Below are positions 57,732 through 64,000 of a DNA stretch of 64,000 bases, one piece after another. The notes under the pieces are model-generated. The model was not told where the DNA came from. It ran no database searches and saw only the letters and a program-made list of their open reading frames with translations. This DNA comes from Garcia nutans (lineage: Eukaryota > Streptophyta > Magnoliopsida > Malpighiales > Euphorbiaceae), in contig CANTUV010000039.1 in the NCBI GenBank assembly GCA_947685225.1, forward strand, positions 34,526,001 to 34,590,000, written 5' to 3'. The position numbers and the translations under genes are program-made. Every line of letters starts with the position of its first letter. Position 1 is the first letter of the stretch.

Positions 57732-60380
57732 AAAGGCGCATGATGACTTACCTCGCAGCCTAAGGAGAAATAACTTCAATACACATGTGCAGAGTAATAT
57801 CTCCAAAGAGCAAACCATTCAATTTATGCCCTAAAGGCTATATGTATACCAAGCGTTGTTCCCAAAGAACAGTATTTATAATTCTAAAAACACCCGTCTT
57901 CATAGTGTGATCATACATGATTATAACAAGAGTGTATATAAATATTTATCCAGCCACAGTATAATCAATTATTCGCATATATGAAAAACTCAACTACCAA
58001 TATTTGTTCTCAATTTATTAGAAAATAAGCAACATTCAAAAATAAATCATCATATTGAATTTTGTATATAAAATGTTTTTAAAAAATACAATATTACATA
58101 TTATCCACTTACTTGGACCAAAGATGGTACTCATCTAACCAATATGATATCTTATATATTCAACAATTGCTGCTGAGTTTGTTTTTAAAATAATATAAAA
58201 ATAATATTTAATTTAAGGTATAACCTAAATTTTATCAGCTACTATGGACGTATGCTATGAAATGAATACATGAAAACGTTCATTAAATTGTAACAAAATT
58301 TCAATGGAGTTTCGGCTTAATTTTGTTTTTTCCAATATTTCAAAAATTATATTCCAATGAGTATATTCCTAATTGTTAAGCCAATTGTCCATCTTAATCC
58401 TCTAAAAATATTTTCAATGACTCAATATAATTTGGATGTCTTCACTAAGTATTTGTAATTTGTTAATATATAATTAAATTATATTAATTTAGTTCATTTA
58501 TTTTAATAGTTTAATAATATTAATGATAATATTTATAGTATTAACTAATTCATTCAATTACATTTAAATAACATTTATTCAATCTTTGGCATTTTTAGAA
58601 AATAAAATTTTCATATTTATCTACAATTAAAATAAATTAACATACATATATATATATATATTAAAACTTATTTAATTTAGTTTTCAATATAAACCTATAT
58701 TAACATCAATAATAACATTATACTATAAATGAATAAAATAACAATAATATCATTCAGATAAATTTTTTTATTTTGTTATACTTTAAAATAATAATATTAA
58801 TATACAATTTATATAATTTATAATTCGTTCTTCTAAAATTCCAATAATTATTTATAATAAATCAATAATAACAATAATAGTATTACTATTATAATTTATT
58901 AAGATTTTTAACATTATTTGAATAATCACAATTATATAATAACAATTTAATTACCATTATTTCAAATTTATTTGTTTATGTTATGTTTAACATTAAATGA
59001 TGATAATACAAAAAATAATTATTCTAATAAAGTAAAATAAATTTAAATAATAATAATAATTATAACAACAACAACAACAATAATAATAATAATATGATTA
59101 TTATAATCATAACTTTACAAATTTTAATAAAATATTTAGTTTTAAGATTTTTTAAACATTATATATTTGCCACTTAATTTTATAATTTTATAATTAATTA
59201 ATTCAATCTAATTAATAATTAGTAATCTTATAACCAACTGCTAATTATTTTCTTCCAATTAATTAACAAATTTCATACATATATTTATACCTATATTTAA
59301 ATATAATTAATTAATTCTATAAATTGGTAAATAATAACTACAATTAGATCTTAAATCATTGATTAATTAATCTAAATCAATTAGTAAATTAAAACATTCT
59401 AATTATATAGTTAACTAGAAAATAATAATTTTGACACAATTTATTAGACAACTAAATAAATTTTAGTTTAATATTCAAAATTTATAATGATTAACCAAAT
59501 TTAATTATTTGATATAATTATTATGATTATTATTTATTTATTTATCTACTTCTATTTATTTTAAATTTCTTCTCTTTTAATTTCATCCAACTAATCAACT
59601 AATTAGAATATCATTTCTGAATTCATTTTAATTTATAAATCTTAATTAATTAAATTTAATTAATTATAATTATTATAATTAAATTATGGATATAGGTAAT
59701 TTCTAAACTTATCCTTAATTTGCAAATGATATGTGAAATCGAAGCTCATAAAAAGAAGATCTCAAAAATAGCAGTTTCATCGGAAAAGAAGATCGAAAAA
59801 CTATCAAAAATCTTGTCGAAATTTCACGCGGGCATCAAGTTAGTGCCGCACTTGCATCACCATTTGATAGCCATTGGCTGTGATCCTGATAGCATTGGAC
59901 TTGTCGGAAAATGATGATCTTCCTTGGTCGGTACATGTCGGTCATCGGTGATCGGATGGTGATAGATCGGAGAAAAAACCAAGTGATGCTTTTTTCAACC
60001 AAGTGGTGCATTTTTCTCCTTCTCTCCCCTCTTTTTCTCTTCTATCAGATTCCTTCTCTCTCTCTCTCAAATAAATGATTTATCTTTCTATTAATAATAC
60101 AAATGCTAATAATGTTCAGAAAATATTATTTGGGTTTAGTATTTTGTTTACTCTCACTAATAATTAACACACTAAAACTAATAATTCAAACTTTAATAAT
60201 ACACCTACTACACTAATAATTCTGACTTCAATTGTTTAGTTTTGTTTGTTTTTATTTATTTATTTGTTTATTTATTTATCTATATATTATTTTTTTTATT
60301 TTTTTAACAAATTAACTTAATTTAATAAGTTAAATATTATTTATTAATATTATATTAATACAAGTTATTCCATTACTCTC
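57732..60380. other. AT-rich DNA; GC-richer island with short ORF near 59720
   Basis: 57732-57960 is the right half of the unidentified sequence into which P inserted. 58440-59690 is almost pure A/T with ATT, AAT and CAA microsatellites, and holds nothing else I can name. At 59720-60075 the composition changes: a 64-codon plus-strand frame (59720-59914; EAHKKKISKIAVSSEKKIEK) and GATCGG/GGTCGG-rich DNA, ending in a CT tract at 60050-60070. I do not recognise the frame, and it may be chance or a scrap of a leader region. Confidence 0.4.
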
Positions 60381-60504
60381 TGTAGACCCTTAATTTTTGG
60401 CCTAGTCCGGTCCGATATATTTTAATTAGTCCAAAATTATTTTTGTGTTGTCCAATATATTTTAATTAGACTAAAATAATTTTTTTATCTTAATTAAATA
60501 ATAT
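60381..60504 (+). repeat. Start of LTR E, interrupted by D
   Basis: TGTAGACCCTTAATTTTTGG opens an LTR-like sequence. It matches the minus-strand start at 37599 (TGTAGACACTTAATTTTTTA) and continues similar for about 50 bases (CTAGTCCGGTCC against CTAAGTCCAGTC). Element D begins at 60505, and the rest of E would lie beyond D, outside the window. Confidence 0.5.
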
Positions 60505-62274
60505 TGTTGCGCTCTAATTAACTCTACTATAAGCGTCACTCGCAAGTATACGAGGTAGCTGTAGCAAAGGTGATCGCCCCAAGGTCGTCTCTCAAGGAAG
60601 CTAGATAGGCTAATTGATTATCAGGTTGCAAATAACAAATTAGAATAAATTTAAATTGCTAGTAACTAATGAAAATAGATGATTGGAGTTTAAAATAATA
60701 AAAGTAAACTAAGCTGATGTATTGATTCACTTATAGAAAGGTCTAGGGTTTGCACTTCTCTACTACTTATATGTATGAATGGTTATTCCTCTCAACCAAT
60801 TTAATTTCAAAGATTAGATCTCAAGCAACTTAATTAATCGAATCAAAGAAATAAGCTCTCGCATTCAAACCTCTCTCAAATAATCTTGTTACAATTGAAA
60901 TAATCTTTTTCTTAGGTTATATCTCTAATTCACCTAAGCTCCAAATTGAATTGTTCCAGCATTAGACTTCATCTCTCAATTCTTCATCTAATACCTTAAA
61001 ACACATAATTGGTGGCCAATCAATTATATATTAACAATAATTCCATTCAATCAAGGCTAAAGAAATAATTCAGTTAAAAGAAATAACCAATTCATACAAT
61101 CATAGCAGATCCATACAAACCCTAGACTAGATCAAATTAGTTCATAATAATGTTATCAAACATGCTCATCTCATTAAAATTCAAAGAAATCAATTTAGAC
61201 ATAATAATATTCATGAATACAATTCCAATGAAATTAAAGAGATAAAGTTTGAGAACAAAATCAAATTACAAACTCCTTTTAAGCTTCTGAAGAATCTCTT
61301 GATCAGATCTTGCTAGAAGAATGTGGCAATGGCTAAAACAAATTTAATCTAATCAGTTTGAATCAAAGTGTAATCAAAATCTCAAAGAAAACAAGATATA
61401 AAACCCTAAGTTATCTTTGACGGCTGAAAAATTTCTCAAACTCTCAACACTCTTTGAAAACTCTAACTTTAATATTTATACGAAACCTTCGCTCCAAAAA
61501 TCGGCGTTCTCTTTAATCCATGAGTTACACAGCCAAGCTCAAGTGAACTTGGCCGTGTTTGAGGTTCTTGGAGGGACACGGCCACAAGCTTGGCCGTGTC
61601 CCCTGAAGGTGTCTGCCTCTGTTTGATTTTCATCTTTCTTCTTTCTTTGGGCTTGAGTGTGACACGGCCAAGCTTAGACAACTTGGCCGTGTTTGACAAA
61701 TTTGGAGGGACAAGGCCATAAGCTTGGCCGTGTCCCCTGAGTGTGTTCGCTTCTGTGTGATTTTCTTCTTTTCTTCTTTGGAGTGGTGAGTGACACGACC
61801 AGTTTGGAGGAAGCTTGGCCGTGTTTGACAAATTTGGAGGGACACGGCCACAAGCTTGGCCGTGTTCCTTGAGTGTGTCACCTTCTGTGTCTTGGTCTTC
61901 TTCCTTAGCTTGGTATGGGACACGACCACAAGCTTGGCCGTGTCCTCTGCATGTGTCAGCTACTGTCATTATTTTCTTCCTCTTGGTTCCTTGGTCTTTC
62001 CTTCCTCTCTTGATCCTTGGTATGGTTCCTTGCATATTAACCTAACTCAAACACTTGAAAAACACTTTAAACAAGAATCAAATAAACATTAACTAACAAC
62101 ACACAAACACACACTAAAAACTAGGACAAAATTAACACAAACACTTAAATAAAATAAAACTACCAAAATTAATGAAAACACTAAATAAACATATTAAAAC
62201 TACCAAATACCTAAAGAAAACAATAATTATCATAATGAATAAGACATAATTCTATGACAAAAACTAATAAAACA
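60505..62274 (-). repeat. 3' LTR of D
   Basis: The plus-strand edges are TGTTGCGCTCTAATTAACTC and ACTAATAAAACA, 1770 bases. The first ~100 bases match the inverted end of B's LTR (GCGTCACTCGCAAGTATAC, GATCGCCCCAAGGTCGTCTC). Positions 61525-61945 hold seven inverted GACACGGCC/GGCCGTGTC pairs, most with AAGCTT between. Confidence 0.85.
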
Positions 62275-62313
62275 ACTACCCCACACTTAAAACTTTGCTT
62301 GTCCTCAAGCAAA
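62275..62313 (-). other. Polypurine tract and hairpin module of D
   Basis: On the minus strand TTTGCTTG-AGGA-CAAGCAAA (62294-62313) is a perfect 8-bp stem. It is followed by TTTTAAGTGTGGGGTAGT, which ends at the LTR edge 62274. The outermost pair is T:A here and C:G in B. Confidence 0.85.
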
Positions 62314-63694
62314 TTCACATGGCATAAATTAAAAACTCAAATAACCTTAACTATAATTCCAGTATATAAGATGAAATCCTTTAAGACTCAGCCATAAATA
62401 ATTGCAATTTCCTTCAATCAAGATTTTCTTAACTCATTCATTAATCCAGACATACAAATCTCATCTCTCATCTAAGTGTTTCACTCGATTTCAAAGGTTA
62501 ATCCACTCAAACCACTCATGACTGCATACTACCATAAACTTTCTTAATTATCCAATCTCCCTCACTGATTTTCTCAAGAAATAATCTGAAGGTCTTTTTA
62601 TTTGGATGTAATGGGGCTAAGGTGAAGGTATGAGAAAAGACATTTAAGCTGGAACATCAAGAAATGGAGTATCTAAATTAGACAATACTCTTGCTCAGAA
62701 ACTCATAGCTCCCTCAAATGGCATATTCACCAACCCTTGATAATCTTACATACTTGCATACTTAAAAGAAAAGTACATGAGTCGACATTCCTCTTTGATA
62801 ACTAATGCTAGAAAATATATGAATTTTGTATATATATATATATATATATCTTTTCTTCATTTTCTTTTATTTATCTCTTCTTCTTTTTTTATATATATTT
62901 CTCTTTCTTTTTCTTCTTTTTTTTATATATATATAATATAAAATTGCATGGAACATCTAGCTTAAAATGAAGAGGAAAAGAATAACCAACTCTTAGCAAA
63001 TACAATGTGCAAAGTATGCATTTCAACCCTAATTAGCAATACAATTTTTTTTTAATTGCTTACCCCACACTTTTGAATCAAACCACCCTATTGTCATATC
63101 ATAAGAAACTCCATTCCTTAATGCAGGTATGATGATAATAAGAGAAAGTTAAGTTGTGAATTGTGTTGATCAATCAAGAAAAGGTCAAAGACTCAACTTG
63201 GCTCACTAAGGAATTCATAATTAAGGGAGGTCTTTTTAAGCTAAAGGGCTAACCTAATTTGCCTTCATCATTTTAAAACTTGAGATGAAATCATAATGTG
63301 AGTTCAATTAGTATGCAAAAGCAAGCTCTAGAGATGCAAAATCATGAAGGTGCACACTTAAGAAAAGAAAATCAATTGACACTAATATTCAATCTATAAG
63401 GCTCAAAACTCACAAAGGTGGGTTCGCAAAGATTTATATGTCATGAATTGCAGAATGTGAAAATTGATCCTGAATGAATTCAAATGCTAATCTCTATGTT
63501 GATACTAAAGTCTCAACTATAATGCTAGAATCACAGAAAAAATCAATAAGTTTTCAACAATTATACCATGCACAATGCACAATAAAACACACCAAGACAA
63601 AGAAAACAAAAATTAAAGAAAAGCTAAAAGATTACCCCACACTTTAGAATTTACATTGTCCTCAACAAGAATAATAAAGAAAAAGGGTTAAGGT
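62314..63694 (-). other. Non-coding 3' interior of D
   Basis: No gene is seen. Inverted ACCCCACACTT tracts lie at about 63062-63072 and 63633-63645, the latter with a weaker NGGA-loop stem at 63655-63667. Pyrimidine-rich and (TA)n sequence lies at 62827-62940, matching in position the A-rich run of B. Confidence 0.65.
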
Positions 63695-64000
63695 TCAACC
63701 TGTTTTCCATCGGTCCCTGGTGAGTCAAAACCCTAACTTTTCATCAAAAACACAAATGTTCAAAAACAAAATACAATATATAAAATAAAATATCCAAAAT
63801 ATAAAATGTTAACATCAAAAACAAAAATGAAAAATACAAACACAAATATGCCATAACTAAACACAAGAAAGTAAGAAAAAATCTCTCCAAAGATTAGAGC
63901 CAATGTGATCTACGGTGAAGGAGGATGTGAAGAGGATGCAGCCGAGGGATGAAGACTCAAAATCTTAGCAAGGTTGCTATTAATTTGATCCAACTGTTGC

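Larger units (their letters stand above)
60505..64000 (-). mobile_element. Element D, minus-strand relative of B (partial)
   Basis: The 3' LTR (60505-62274) and 3' interior of an Athila-derived element of the B family are present; the rest lies beyond the window. Shared landmarks with B in the same order are the LTR ends, the arm array, the hairpin plus purine-tract module beside the LTR, an A/T-rich tract, and a second hairpin-tract pair at 63631-63670. Near 63695-63715 a coding remnant RDRWKTG-stop matches the RWKSG end of B's gag-like frame. Whether D also lacks pol cannot be seen. Confidence 0.82.

Noticed and set aside
58440..59690. Possible matrix-attachment or replication-origin region because of extreme A/T
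   Set aside because: Composition alone is not evidence; no defined motif arrangement was seen.
61469..62035. 188-codon minus-strand frame in the LTR of D
   Set aside because: Same cause: repeated arm units read as DTAKL-type peptide repeats.

Overview
The window reads as repeat-rich, AT-rich plant (probably eudicot) nuclear DNA. The evidence is Tekay-type and Athila-type Gypsy elements, Copia elements with an initiator-Met-tRNA primer site, CACTA termini, an L1-type LINE fragment and a probable endogenous pararetrovirus scrap. I found no intact host gene, tRNA, rRNA or organellar insert. Species is not assigned.

Layout. (1) 1-1735: partial LTR and leader of a minus-strand Tekay-like element (Z). 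(2) 1736-11670: a nearly complete plus-strand Tekay chromovirus (A) with 2.58-kb LTRs; its polyprotein is broken by three nonsense codons and two frameshifts, and its 3' LTR lacks the last ~112 bases. (3) 11690-13412: a degenerate viral-type protease fragment, an 84-bp duplication and a strictly phased 40-bp minisatellite. (4) 14016-15494: 3' part of a LINE ORF2. (5) 15520-20304: CACTA-type remains with a ~159-bp tandem array, split by a 2.62-kb solo LTR (S) that has a near-perfect target duplication, followed by the last exons of a CACTA transposase. (6) 23243-28400: a complete but dead Copia element (Q) with two 232-bp LTRs. (7) 28690-29490: a ~208-bp tandem array. (8) 30100-57726: a minus-strand SIRE-like Copia (P) with an env-like third ORF, flanked by a perfect AATCT duplication. 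P is split by a CACTA element (K, duplication AAT), which is itself split by an Athila element (C, duplication GTGAC/GTAAC). P is split a second time by a gag-only Athila derivative (B, duplication TAGAG). (9) 57732-60380: very AT-rich DNA with one GC-richer island. (10) 60381-64000: the start of another LTR (E), interrupted by a minus-strand relative of B (D) that runs off the window.

None of these units works as a host pathway; they form a layered record of insertions. The relative order from nesting is: DNA flanking P, then P, then K and B independently, then C inside K.

The least-explained signals are two. First, clustered inverted GACACGGCC/GGCCGTGTC-type arms recur in LTRs of several unrelated element families. 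Second, a small hairpin with an NGGA loop sits directly before a TTAAGTGTGGGGT purine tract; it occurs twice in B and twice in D, with one compensatory base-pair change.
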